Assembly: GCA_030144725.1 (NCBI GenBank)
Contig: JASKMD010000023.1
Span: 1,063,681-1,127,680 of the forward strand
Length of the DNA stretch: 64,000 bases
Reading direction: 5' to 3'
DNA from: Haematococcus lacustris
Lineage: Eukaryota; Chlorophyta; Chlorophyceae; Chlamydomonadales; Haematococcaceae
Shown here: piece after piece, positions 32,830 through 44,952 of the stretch
How the letters are laid out: each line of letters begins with the position of its first letter
Numbering within the stretch: the stretch's first letter is position 1
Translations under genes and position numbers: made by a program
Notes under the pieces: generated by a model
Database searches by the model: none
What the model was told of the DNA's origin: nothing
What the model saw: only the letters and a program-made list of their open reading frames with translations

Positions 32830-34445
32830 GGCGGGGCGGGGCGGGGCGGGGCGGGGCGGGGCGGGGCGGGGCGGGGCGGGGCGGGGCGGGGCGGGGCGGG
32901 GCGGGGCGGGGCGGGGCGGGGCGGGGCGGGGCGGGGCGGGGCGGGGCGGGGCGGGGCGGGGCGGGGCGGGGCGGGGCGGGGCGGGGCGGGGCGGGGCGGG
33001 GCGGGGCGGGGCGGGGCGGGGCGGGGCGGGGCGGGGCGGGGCGGGGCGGGGCGGGGCGGGGCGGGGCGGGGCGGGGCGGGGCGGGGCGGGGCGGGGCGGG
33101 GCGGGGCGGGGCGGGGCGGGGCGGGGCGGGGCGGGGCGGGGCGGGGCGGGGCGGGGCGGGGCGGGGCGGGGCGGGGCGGGGCGGGGCGGGGCGGGGCGGG
33201 GCGGGGCGGGGCGGGGCGGGGCGGGGCGGGGCGGGGCGGGGCGGGGCGGGGCGGGGCGGGGCGGGGCGGGGGCGGGGCGGGGCGGGGCGGGGCGGGGCGG
33301 GGCGGGGCGGGGCGGGGCGGGGCGGGGCGGGGCGGGGCGGGGCGGGGCGGGGCGGGGCGGGCGGGGCGGGGCGGGGCGGGGCGGGGCGGGGCGGGGCGGG
33401 GCGGGGCGGGGCGGGGCGGGGCGGGGCGGGGCGGGGCGGGGCGGGGCGGGGCGGGGCGGGGCGGGCGGGGCGGGGCGGGGCGGGGCGGGGCGGGGCGGGG
33501 CGGGGCGGGGCGGGGCGGGGCGGGGCGGGGCGGGGCGGGGCGGGGCGGGGCGGGGCGGGGCGGGGCGGGGCGGGGCGGGGCGGGGCGGGGCGGGGCGGGG
33601 CGGGGGGGCGGGGCGGGGCGGGGCGGGGCGGGGCGGGGCGGGGCGGGGCGGGGCGGGGCGGGGCGGGGCGGGGCGGGGCGGGGCGGGGCGGGGCGGGGCG
33701 GGGCGGGGCGGGGCGGGGCGGGGCGGGGCGGGGCGGGGCGGGGCGGGGCGGGGCGGGGCGGGGCGGGGCGGGCGGGGCGGGGCGGGGCGGGGCGGGGCGG
33801 GGGCGGGGCGGGGCGGGGCGGGGCGGGGCGGGGCGGGGCGGGGCGGGGCGGGGCGGGGCGGGGCGGGGCGGGGCGGGGCGGGGCGGGGCGGGGCGGGGCG
33901 GGGCGGGGCGGGGCGGGGCGGGGCGGGGCGGGGCGGGGCGGGGCGGGGCGGGGCGGGGCGGGGCGGGGCGGGGCGGGGCGGGGCGGGGCGGGGCGGGGCG
34001 GGGCGGGGCGGGGCGGGGCGGGGCGGGGCGGGGCGGGGCGGGGCGGGGCGGGGCGGGGCGGGGCGGGGCGGGGCGGGGCGGGGCGGGGCGGGGCGGGGCG
34101 GGGCGGGGCGGGGGCGGGGCGGGGCGGGGCGGGGCGGGGCGGGGCGGGGCGGGGCGGGGCGGGGCGGGGCGGGGCGGGGCGGGGCGGGGCGGGGCGGGGC
34201 GGGGCGGGGCGGGGCGGGGCGGGGCGGGGCGGGGCGGGGCGGGGCGGGGCGGGGCGGGGCGGGGCGGGGCGGGGCGGGGCGGGGCGGGGCGGGGCGGGGC
34301 GGGGCGGGGCGGGGCGGGGCGGGGCGGGGCGGGGCGGGGCGGGGCGGGGCGGGGCGGGGCGGGGCGGGGCGGGGCGGGGCGGGGCGGGGCGGGGCGGGGC
34401 GGGGCGGGGCGGGGCGGGGCGGGGCGGGGCGGGGCGGGGCGGGGC
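32830..34445 (+). repeat. (GGGGC)n array of about 1.6 kb
   Basis: About 323 pentamer units. The only departures I see are seven places where the G-run is 3, 5 or 7 instead of 4 (near 33270, 33360, 33465, 33603, 33770, 33800 and 34110). There are no substitutions. The G-rich strand is the plus strand, suited to G-quadruplex formation. All six frames are open (Ala-Gly-Arg-Gly-Gly or Pro-Arg-Pro-Ala-Pro repeats), so the long open frames across it are not genes. Confidence 0.97.
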
Positions 34446-34890
34446 CTGATTGCAGTACCGCTCGCGCATACGCACATTCTTGCTTTGTCCGCATCAAGTA
34501 TTTGAAAGCAGGGTCGAATGTAAAAGAGTCAACATCAGGGTGCTATGTAAAAACATCACGGGAGTTTTTATTGTCCAAATGTGGAACGGAGTCATCAACG
34601 ATGTGAATCTCTGTCCACGCCTTAAGTGCGACCGGCCTCTTCGTGCAGCTGTCTTTGCCACAACCTGTGTTGAAGCGGGAATGATGAGTTCAATAGAGCA
34701 CCAAAACAAAGCACGAGTTGTAATAAAACTTATACTGTAGCTGCGACAGGTACGTCTCCACCACAGCCATTGCCCGCACCGGTTATATCAAATCCCGCAC
34801 GTATTGGATTTTGTGGACATGTGTGTAGACATGTGTGTGATAAACACGAAAATCCTTAGTATATGTAGCTGCCTCGTGTTTCTATTCCTT
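34446..34890. other. Spacer between the GGGGC array and a broken ORF
   Basis: No gene recognised. At 34700-34732 the sequence caccaaaacaaagcacgag followed by ttgtaat resembles a stretch near 45585-45612 at the 3' end of Fanzor copy 1, so this may be a small relic of the same repeat family. Confidence 0.4.
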
Positions 34891-35530
34891 ATGGCGAGGA
34901 AGAAGAGACGTACCGGTGTGGGTGGGCCTAGAGCAGTGCCGGAGGACCCCGACTTCGACCGCGACGAGGCAGCCCAACCCGTACTCATCGAGCGCAAAAG
35001 GAAGGCTTCAGGAGAGGCCCGCGCTGCCCGCAGCAGGGACAATACGTTTCACGGAAGATATACCAAGTTAGCCCACCTCACCGACCACCTCCCGCAAGCG
35101 CTTTGGGATGCCTTCCTGAAACGTGCTGTGCGCCCACGAGTGAAGGCCATCAGCGAGCGGGGGGTGCTCGCCAGCCTTGGGCTGGGCTTACTCGCTTGTT
35201 TACCCTGCACGTAGCCGACCAGCTTGACGCGCAAGGCCAGCCACTGACATACACAGACACAGACATCCCAGTCTCCGCAGCAGACTTCCCGGACCTGAGC
35301 TGCGAGAATTTGTACCTGCAGCTGTGCCGCGGCCTGCCCGGAGAGGCGAGAACACTCGGCCGAGTGCAGCAGTCGCTACCGTGCTGGCCGCGCACCCCGA
35401 CCTTAGCGCCCGCCTCGAAGCAATCCCACGCTACCTGTCTGACACCAACATGGTGGACCACGTCGGCCAGCAGCTGCAGACAGCTTTTGGAAACATCCTC
35501 ACGCTGCTCTTCCCCTGGCTTCCGAGCTAG
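34891..35530 (+). pseudogene. Frame-broken ORF of unknown family
   Basis: No family recognised. A good start (MARKKRRTGVGGPRAVPEDP) runs in one frame to about 35190, ending after ISERGVLASLGLG. Coding-like sequence continues in a second frame (LFTLHVADQLDAQGQPLTYT..., about 35197-35365). It then continues in a third frame (VATVLAAHPDLSARLEAIPR, then LQTAFGNILTLLFPWLPS) to a stop at 35530. Each change is equivalent to losing one base, and no splice motifs fit there. So it is either a decayed gene, possibly of mobile origin, or has sequencing errors. The N-terminus is strongly basic. A TGTAA motif at 35599 suggests a genuine 3' end. Confidence 0.5.
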
Positions 35531-35534
35531 TTAG

Positions 35535-36011
35535 AGTAGGTAGCTATAGTAGATAGCTGTAACTCATCATTCCAACCACAACCATTCCATACCAAAATGT
35601 AAATAAAACTCGGCCCAAAGTCCGCGGCCAACTGCTAACTACCCTGGCGTGCATGGCTCGCAGCACGGCATACACTGTTTGGTTCCTGCCTGGGTTTGGG
35701 GGTACTGAGAATCGTCAATAACTGCGCATTGCACCAGCTCGGCCAACGCATCGTCGTGCATCCAGTGTACGACGGCAGAATTCATCCCTGAGTCAGGTTG
35801 CGGCTAGTGCTAGTGGAACTGGACCTTGCGACAAGGTGAACACTTCCTAGGTCCCAGCTTTTGGTGATGGATGTGGCAAGAGCTGCACGACCCCGCAGCT
35901 TCCGTCCTTTGCTCTTCGATTGTCAGCTCGGTCTGCCCCGCATCGGTTGGAGGGTGGTTTGTGTCACAAACTGCCCTGGCTAGAACTTGCTCTTGCCTGG
36001 CCACACTTGCA
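35535..36011. other. Spacer upstream of the RRM gene
   Basis: Includes the putative 3'UTR of the broken ORF (TGTAA at 35599). It may also hold an unrecognised first exon or the 5'UTR of the RRM gene. The frame of the first RRM exon is open back to 35871. Confidence 0.4.
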
Positions 36012-39000
36012 ATGCTGAGCGTGCTGGTACAGGGACAGGCGCAGCTGCATAACAGGCCACACCAGTGCCAGACCGATTTGCCCGGGCACCTGTTTCGGCT
36101 TTTTGTTGGCTGGGTATGCTCAGCAAACCGTGTGTTTCCACACCTTGCACTGTGGGACTGAAGACGGCCTGGTGATGCGTTTTTCAGGTCCCCAAATCCT
36201 ATAAGGAAGAGGACCTGCTACCGTTGTTCAGCCCCTTTGGCCGTGTCTGCGACGTACTTATCCAGCGGGATAAAGCTACCGAGGCCCCCAAGGGCTGCGC
36301 GTTTGTGTCTTTCGCGGAGGAGGACGAAGCCAAAGCTGCGATCGCTGGTCTCGACCGCCAAATACATCTGCCAGGCGCTCTGTGCCCCATTGAGGTGAGC
36401 ATCGCGGCACGCGGGTTACATGCCGTGCAGATCGAGCACGTCGTTCATCTGTCTGGCTTGTGCGTAGGTTCGTTTTGCCAAGAGCCACCACTTCGTCCAA
36501 GCAGGTGCTGGGCCACAGGACAACAGGTTGGTGCGGCGTGTTTGTGGACTGGCCAATTTCCCACAAGTAACAAATGCTGCCTGCACAACTCCTTTTCCTG
36601 GGGCACACTTTTGCCCATCCCACTCCTCATCCATTGTGCTGCCTGTGTGTCGCACTCCCCCTCACAGGCAGTTGTTTTTCTCACACGCGCCTAAACAGCT
36701 AGACGAAGAAGCGCTCTTCATCCACTTCAGCCAGTGGGGAGTTGTTGAGGAAATCAATCTATTCCAGGTACACCGGACGGAGGCAGGGCTTGAAATCTGC
36801 TGTAGTGACAGCTGTCAGCATCTCACCCGCTTGGGTGGTGCTAGACCAGCAGTTGTCACATGCCAACAATCCTGCAGCAACGCCATGTTTGGCAATCGTT
36901 ATGTAGCTGTGATGATGAAGACAATGATAATAGGCTGAGTGCTGTGACAATTGTCTGGCACAGGATCGCAAGTCAGGCCAAAGCAAAGGAGCAGGGTTCG
37001 TCACCATGCAAACAAGAGACCAAGCCCTACGAGCCCTGGACAATGCAGGCTCTGGAGATGTGGGTGACCGTTGCCTGGGGCACCAGACAGCTGCAGTGTT
37101 GCTCTCTTAGTGGCCACCAGCCCCAAGTCAGCTGCAGTCAGCTGAATTCAGCTCAAGTGTGACTGTTTTAGGAGTCAGCTGCAGCGCGGCTCTCTTAGGA
37201 GCCACCAGCCTCAAGTCAGTGGCTGCAGCTGCAGTGGCAGTGGCTGCAGTGGCTGCAGCTGCAGTGGCAGTGGCTGGCTGTTGGCAGTGAAGTGCAGTGT
37301 GGCAGACCCCATCTTGCAGTGGCCAGCCCCATCTTGCAGTGGCCAGCCCCATCTTGCAGTGGCCAGCCCCAGTGTGACAGTCAGGCTGGGTATGTGTGGC
37401 GCCTTGCTGCCCAGGGCTAAGTCTGGAGTGTGTGCTGCTGCCTGGCTGGATTGCAGGGCTGCAGCCTGCAGGTGCAGTGGGCTGACCCTGAGCTGCAGCT
37501 GAAAAAGAAAAAGGCGCTAGAGGAGTCAAATGCAGATAACCGCATGGTGTGTGCGGAAACCAGCAGCAGCAGCAGCAGCAGCAGGGTCACAGCGTCCCCA
37601 GGACATCAGAGGCCGGGTGACAACAGGGGCTGCAGCAAGGGGCCAGCAGCAGGGAGGGAGGGAAGGGGAGGAAGGGGTGGGTGGAAAGGGGCGGGGTAAG
37701 GGAGGGTTGGGAGGCAAGGAGAGAGGGAGGGAGGGAGGGGAGGGAGGAAGGGAGGGGAGGCAGGGAGGGAGGGGAGGCAGGGAGGGATGGAGGGAGGGAG
37801 CACTGTGCACGTTTACCTGCTGGCTTGCTAGCATGTTGGTCATGACACCTGCCTGCCTGCCTGCCTGGATGCCATGTAGTTGTTTTTTGCCAAGGTGTTA
37901 CGGTCGGCTACTGAAGATGAAGTGAGGGCATTGTTCAGTCACTACGGTAAAGTGTACGATGTGAACCTGTTTCGAGCTTTTCAGGGAGCACCCACAACAA
38001 AGGTGGGTCATCCAGGGGTCAACCACAAATGAAGGTGTGGTTCTTAAGCAGTACTCTTGTCTCAGCTGTGTTTGAGTCACTCGCGGTGGGCATGCATGGA
38101 AGGGGAAGGGCACAGTGGGCCAGCATCATGGCATAGCAGTGGAGCAGGTGTCCCCTGCACAAACCAACCCATAACCACTACCTCCAGCCCACAGCTGAGC
38201 ACATGCTGCTCAACTCTGACTGCCAGCTGGAATGTGGCGCTCCTGCAAAGAAGCCAAACTATGCCCTGCTCTCATGCCATTGCTGGGCGCATGCTGCTGT
38301 CTCCTCACTGCCAGCTGCACTGTGGCTCATCCACCACTCAGAAGAGCAGCACCAACACCATGCAGCTCCAGCCTAGATCCACAGCTGGGCTATGAGTGTC
38401 AGGGCCAGAGTCAGGGCCAGAGTCAGAGTCAGGGCCGGGGTTTGTTGGTAGGTGTTGGTTGTGCTGGCTGCTGCTGGAGCATGTGCAACACGGGCTGTGC
38501 TGCTGGGTGTGGGGCGCAGGGGTGCGGCCTCATCACCATGGGCACGCATGAGGAGGCGCTGGCCGCCATCGAGGCCCTGGACAGCAAGTACTGCTGGGAG
38601 GGCATGGAAGGCCCCATGGTTGTCAAGTGGATGGACACAGCCCTCCAGGTAGGGCCAGGCCGCTGCGAGCCCTCCCAGCCAGCGCACCCGCTGCCTTGTC
38701 CTGCATCATATTGCGCTCCCTACACCAGGACCCGGCACCAGGACCCGGCACCAGGACACAGCCCTCCAGGATCCGGCACTAGAACCCGGCACCGTAGTTG
38801 GGGCAGCAGATGGGGCAACATGTTGGGCAGGGATAGGGCTTGACGTGGGGGGCAGGGGCAGGGCAGCATCAGTGGGATGGTGTGCTTTGCAGTCAGGTTG
38901 GGAGTGTAGGTTGGCCCAGCTCTGGGGCTTTGTGAGTACGGCAGCTCTTCCAAGCATGCTATTCCAAGCATGCTCCTCTCAGCATGCTTTCCTAAGCATG

Positions 39001-42000
39001 CTCTCCTAAGCATGGCCATTCATGCTTGGCTGGTCATGCCTAGCCATGCACACAGTGACCTCTCTGGCGGGCGCTCACGCCCCATGCATTGTTTGAAAAC
39101 ATCATAGCCAGGTGCAGACATCACACCAACAAGGGCATCTACATGCGTGCCGGGCCCTGCCCCCACCTGGTCACCTGATCTTGGTCTTGACCCCCTGCTG
39201 CCTGCAGCGACGGCGGCGTGAACAACACCTGGCAGCTATGCGACAAGGCTTGGTGCCCACCATGGCCATGGGTGAGTACCAAGGCTGTCACCATCATTCC
39301 TCACACTTGGTGCCGTCATGTTATGTCATGCTGTTGACATCCCTTCTCATTACAGGAAACAAATAGCTGGTGTATAGCCGCTAGATGTTAGGACGTGATG
39401 CCAGGGTGATAATGGGGTTACAAACTACATTACACTACAAATACATTGCAATTCTAATTCCAGCTCTGCTTTAGGCTATATGCGCGCCACACAGAAACAA
39501 ACACCGTTTGGCAACTTAGGTTCTTAACCCACCCAATGCCCTAAAACGTTTTGATACATACAGCTTTAAGACCCCAGGTTGGACAAGCAACCTGCACAAA
39601 ACGGGCTGCAAAGGACATTGACGAGCGAGAATTACATACATTTGGGAGTTTGCAGTGTAAAGCAGGGGCAGTCAGTGAGTAGGGCAAAGCAGTTACAGCC
39701 ATTAGGAAGCAGGTCAGGCGGCTAGGGCAACAGGATAGCAAGGAACATGCGACATTCTTGAAGGAAGCATGGGCCAAGCAAAACTGGGCAGGAGGCTTTG
39801 TAGGCACTTCTACACACTTCTACACATTTCTTGACACTGGTGAGCAAATCGTTGTGACGCTGCGGGCCAGCAAGAGACAGTAGCAGCCTGGAGAAGTGGC
39901 ACGCAGCAACAGCTAGGGGCAGCAAGTGACATGGACAGCGGGGTCGGGGTCAGGGGGGTCAGGGTCAGAGTCAGGGGGGTCAGGGTCAGGGACAGGGGCA
40001 GGAAGCGACATGGCGAGATGACAACAGCCACGGGCAACAATAGTTGGCAGTAGGCAGCCAGCCAGGCAGCCAGGCAGGCAGGCAGGCAGCCAGCCAGCCA
40101 GTTAGTCGGCAGTAAGCAGGCAGCCAGTCAGCCAGGCACTGCGAGCAATATGGGGCATGAGCGCCATCAAGGGCGTCTACGGCGCAGCTGGCAGCAGCCA
40201 GGGGCATCAGGCAAGGAGCAGCTGCCAGGACGTAGTCAGACAGGAAGAAAGGCGCACATGTCAACAGCCACGGGCAGTGGAATGGTGGTAGAAGTTGGAT
40301 CAAGCATCAGCAAACGCCTACATGGTGGCTCTGTAAGGCCTACCCTTGAGACACCAACAGCGCTAAACACTCCGTTGCCCCATCAACCTCGTGACATTCC
40401 ACAGTTTCACGATAGCTGGGATGGCGGTTTTCGCCCAAGCCTTGACATGTTCCTGTTGTGGTAAACTGACAGAAATCAGCCAAGAAGCAGAGTGACACCA
40501 ACACAGCTCACCAACACGTCTCACCACTTAGCTGCCTAGTGTGATGCTTGCCTGCACTGTGCTAGAGTAGCGGTAAGGCTAGCCGTGAATGCTAGGGTCA
40601 GCGCTCGTAATGTGTAGGGGCATCGCATCACGTCGCGACCCATGCTGTTCGCGTCCAAGTAACGTCTTCAGCCAGGTCTTGCGCAGTGTGTATTTCAGCC
40701 TCGGCTGCGCTTTAACTGTTACCGCAACTCCTGACCCAGCCTCCTCCGACATTGTCCCGCAGCAGCTTCGCCTCTGACATCACACTTTACCAGTCTGTAC
40801 ATTACACCTTGCATCGTCATATCAGTTAAGTTGTCATCATGCCGACTCCTGCAGCTGCTACACATGCCTAGGGCAGCGAGTCCCTGCGCTATTATGGCCT
40901 CGCCACTGACCCTGACCCTGCCCTGCCACTGACCCACTACTGCCCTTGACCATGACTCGCCACTCACTTGCTGCTGACTTTGATCCTGCCTTGCCACTGA
41001 CCCACCACTTGCCACTGACCCACCACTGACCTTGACCCTGCCTTGCTGCTGCCTCGCCACCGTCCCTGACTCTGCCTCGCCTCTGTTCAGGTCCAGGAGC
41101 CTGGTTGCCTGGTGGCATGGGCCTGGGCCTGGCCCCCAGCAGCCACCTCGGCCAAACCATGCTGGGCTCCACCTACGGCCTGGACCCCTCCACCGTTGCC
41201 ATGGGGGCGATGGGTGGGCTGGAGACCGAGATCACTGAGACCCCGCCCGCTGGCTGTGCCCCAGACGCCATCAAGCTCTTTGTGGGCAACATTCCCAAGT
41301 CCTGCACAGAGGAGCAGCTGCTGCCCTTTTTTGAGACCGTGGGCCTGGTGGTGGAACTCGTCATCGTGAGGGACAAGGCAAGCCATGAGTCTAAGGGCTC
41401 TGCCTTTGTGTGGTACGCCTCCCGCGCCAATGCTGAGCGCGCCATCCTGCAGCTCAACCTGCGGCATGTGCTGCCAGACCCCTCTGGTCAGCAGGACCGG
41501 CCCCTTGTCGTGCGCAAGGCCAAGAGCCGGGCCAACAAGATGGGCAACGTTCTCACGGCTTCCATGGTCATGGGAGGGCCCATGGGCATGGGGGGCATGG
41601 GGCCGGGGGGTGGGGTTGGCGGCAGCAGCAGCATGCTGTTGGGTCCCTCCTCCAGCAGCCACCTGCACCCCGCACTGGCGCTGCTGGCTCAGAACAACTC
41701 CGCACTGTCCCTCAGCCCAGTGCAGCCATTCTACACCGGGCTGGAGTCAGCAGGACTCGGCCCTGGCAGCAGCAGCAGCAGCAACAGGGCCATGGTGGGC
41801 ATGGGCATGGGTGCCCCGAGCATGCCCTCCTTGCAGCACTTGGGTCAGCAGGGCATGGAAGGCCTGTCCAGCCATGCAGCCCTGGCCATGCAGCAATCAC
41901 AGCAGGGAATGTATGGGCAGGCAGGAGGCATGCCGCAGCTGCAGATCTCCTCCGCTGGCATGCAGGCTAATTATAGAGGGCTGCAGCCAATGGGCCTCCA

Positions 42001-42918
42001 GCCAGCGCCCCAGCTGGTGGGCATGCAGAGGGCAGCAGCAGCAGACGATGGAGGGCTGTACAACTCGTATGCTCGAGGTAAGCCGCAGCCTTTGGGTCAA
42101 CAGATCCAGCAGAGGAGGAGTGAGTACAGCGGCGGTGGTGACAACGTGGGCGGAGGAAGGGGGAGGGGAGGATGGGTGTAAGAGTGAGGCTTCTTGTGTG
42201 CGGGTCTTTGTGAGCCAGAGTGTGACCCTTCAGAGGTGGATGTGGATCCTTTTTTTGTGTGTGTCTTTATGGTTAAGATGGTGAATGGTTAAGATGGTTG
42301 ATGGGTTGTATGCGGATGTAAGTTACTATGCGAACCTGGTTGGGAGTGTGGTGCTGTATATGTAAATGTGCATCTTCAAAGGCAAGCGGCGTGGGGTTGT
42401 AGCATATGTGGGCTGCACAGGGGGTCAAGGCCAGGGGCACAGGGGGTCAAGGCCAGGGGCACAATAAGGGTCAGGAAAACCCCTGCTGCATGGGTGCATG
42501 CTACACAAACATGACACCTGCCATGCCTGCCATGCACACCATGTCTCTGTCCTTATCATGTGCAGGCCAAATGAGTGATCACATGAGTGACCACTGGCCA
42601 ACACCTGCTGTAGTGGGCAGTGGCATGAACGCCAGCGCTGGGTCCAGCCTGGAGGCCCTAGGCCAGCAGCAGCTCCAGCCTCTCCCTCAGCAGCAGCAGC
42701 AGCAGCAGCAGCAGCTGGCCCTGAGCCTGACCCTGAGCCAGCAGCAGCTCAGTGTGATCAACAACCACCTGTTCTCCATACAGACCATGTCAGGGGCGCA
42801 GCTCCACGTTAGCCCAGGCACCCCTGGCTTCTACCACCTGCTGGTGTCCGGCCCTAAGGGGCAGCTGGAGAATGCCAAGAACCTGCTGTCCACGCTGCTG
42901 GGGCAGGCGCAAGGCTGA
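36012..42918 (+). CDS. RNA-binding protein with four RRMs and possible KH-like end (CELF/FCA-like, about 769 aa)
   Basis: Predicted RNA processing or translation regulator. Exons: (36012)-36113, 36188-36394, 36468-36526, 36668-36767, 36964-37059, 37457-37546, 37880-38002, 38520-38648, 39208-39271, 41091-42077, 42566-42918. All phases agree. RNP2/RNP1 pairs: RLFVGW with KGCAFVSF (RRM1), QLFFSHA with KGAGFVTM (RRM2), LFFAKV with KGCGLITM (RRM3), KLFVGN with KGSAFVWY (RRM4). The linker before and after RRM4 is Met/Gly/Ser/Gln-rich. The last exon holds a polyQ run and then LFSIQTMSGAQLHVSPG...LENAKNLLSTLL, which resembles a degenerate KH module. RRM1 and RRM4 resemble Bruno/CELF and plant FCA domains. 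The start is uncertain because the frame is open upstream, so the first exon could be longer. Reading through the last intron gives an alternative stop at 42181. Confidence 0.85.
40020..40141. repeat. CAGCCAGGCAGG-type repeat in RRM-gene intron
   Basis: Irregular cagccagg / caggcagg / cagccagc units within the 1.8-kb intron between exons 9 and 10. The rest of that intron (39272-41090) shows only local repeats such as tgacccaccact near 41000. Confidence 0.7.
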
Positions 42919-44950
42919 GCCGGGTGAGGGGGATAGGGTAAACCTAACCCCAACCCTGTCCACGCTGCTGGGGCAGGCTCGAGGCTGAGCAGGACAGTCC
43001 CTCCTACAGCAGCAACAGCAGCAACAGCAGCAGCAGCAGCTGGCCCTGAGCAAGACAGGACTGGTCCCTGTGGCCATGCTGAGGCCCTTGTGACAGCCGC
43101 TCGTTGAGGCAACACATTTGATGCCTGGGCGGGACGGCGGGAAGAGGCGGGGTGGGGCGGGGCGGGAGGTGGTGAGGGCTAACATCAGGGCGCTGAGGTG
43201 GGCTCCACGAGACACCCCCTCTGCTCGGCTCTGTTGGAGGTGTGTCGATTGGCCCCTGCCTGTGAGAGGGGGTGGTGCTCAAGGTACATGAACTGCTCCC
43301 GCCAAGGCAGTAGACTCGTCACACATGCTGGCCCGGCTGCCGGTGCCCTGCCCATGATGATAAGCAATGCTGAAAGGGATGGTGGTGGTGCTGATGTTGC
43401 TGTGGAGGCGGTGTTGTGACAAAGGTGGTCACCCACCAGAGACTCTTGACACTGCTATGTGCCCACCAGCGAAGCAGCAATGCCACATGGTTCGGACGCT
43501 GCACCCCACAAGGCATGCAAACAACACTTGAGTTCACTCAGTCACTGTCGCCGCAACGAACGTCACCAACAAACACATGGTGCCCCTGACACCGGGCGTG
43601 TCTACCAAGGGGTCTGCCAGTGATGGGGCACACCAGGCGTTGGCTGCCACTGTCAAGGTCTCTGCTAGCAGCACAGTGACTAGGGGCCAGACTGCCCTGT
43701 GTGTGTGTGTGTGTGTGTGAGAGTGAGTGTGAGGGGGGCTGCATGCCACCTGCAGCGACAACGTGCTCTGTTGAACATGTGGTGGTGGCACAGGGCACAG
43801 AAGCTGGCTGAAAGTGGGGTTGGAACCATGGGGATAGGAGCCCCTCGTGCCGCTAGGTGTGCGCGCAATGCTGGCCCCACATAGTGCCTTGCTCATTGCA
43901 GCAGCGCGGCACAGGGTCTTTGGCAAAGGTGTGTATGGCAGACTATGTCTCAATATCCAGCGTCTAGCAATGTGTTGATTGAACAAACACTGTATGCACA
44001 CATGGGAAGCTGCAGCTGCTACTGATCCTCCTCCTACAACTGCTAATCCTCCTGCAACTGATCCTCCTCCTACAACTGCTAATCCTCCTGCAACTGTTGC
44101 TGCTGCTGCTGCTGCTGCAAGCCAGGAATGGGGGCTTACACTGCGCATCACCACCACCCATTGTCACGGGTGGAGGGTGGCAGCTTCAATGTGTTCTTGC
44201 AGGTGGCAATGAAGTAGCGGTGCTCACATGGTGTGCTAGGATCTGGGGGTGTTGCAGGCTGCATGGTGGTAGGGTGTACTTGCAGCTTTCACAAGTATTA
44301 TAGTTGGGGGCAGGCCTCGTGCATGGTGTTAATGCTGCAGCAGTGCTGACAACGTCTTGTAGGGCTGCAGCAGCCGTTGCCTGCACCGAGCACGCCCTGT
44401 AGCACACGGTTGTGGTGGTGGTGGTGCTCACCAGCTGCTCGTCATGGCAGTGAGCACATTGCCGTGGACGCACATTGATGACATGGCTGCTGCTTCACAC
44501 TGCTCAAACCCAGGCCGTTAGGCAAACGTATTACCAACAATTGAGCAGCTAGCATTGTTGGGTAGTAGTTGTCAAGGGCCCACACCGAAACATTCATCCT
44601 TGCAGTAGGAACATGGTGCATTGGGGCATGGTGCTGGCCTGGTTGTTAAGCCATACGTAGTGTGCTGAACGTGGCATCAGGATCCACGTTTTGAAACATG
44701 AGGGGCTAGGAAAGCGGCAAGCAGGAAGAAGGGAACGAGATGCAAGTTGATGATGGGAGTGTAAGGGCATGAGGTAGTACAAAGCCGCATTGGGGTTGGT
44801 GAAAAGCCTTGGCCGCTTGGCCGCCCTACGGTTCCTCCCGGATTTAATGCCTTGCCAAAGCCGAGTGGCAATTGGGGAATGCTTCCTTTGCGGTGTTTAG
44901 TTACTTCATTGGCATGCCTTACTAATAGTTCATTGGCATGCCTTACTAAT
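42919..44950. other. Two-kilobase intergenic region, no gene recognised
   Basis: Begins with a partial duplication of the last RRM exon: the block around gtccacgctgctggggcagg recurs at 42957, and gcagcagctggccctgagc recurs near 43032. It also has a short (GT)n run at 43698-43718 and a tandem cctcctacaactgctaat repeat at 44028-44095. The open frames look like composition artefacts. Confidence 0.5.
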
Positions 44951-44952
44951 AG
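44905..44952. repeat. 24-bp tandem duplication at left edge of truncated hAT copy
   Basis: Two exact copies of a 24-mer beginning ttcattggcatgccttac, directly abutting the point where similarity to the 8.4-kb hAT element starts. Confidence 0.9.

Noticed and set aside
32553..34505. Open frames of about 600 codons in the GGGGC array
   Set aside because: A pentamer repeat without stops keeps all six frames open. No start context or domain.
43534..44157. Minus-strand frame of 207 codons
   Set aside because: Composition-driven (Ala/Val runs, His-Thr from a GT repeat) with no splice structure or family motif.
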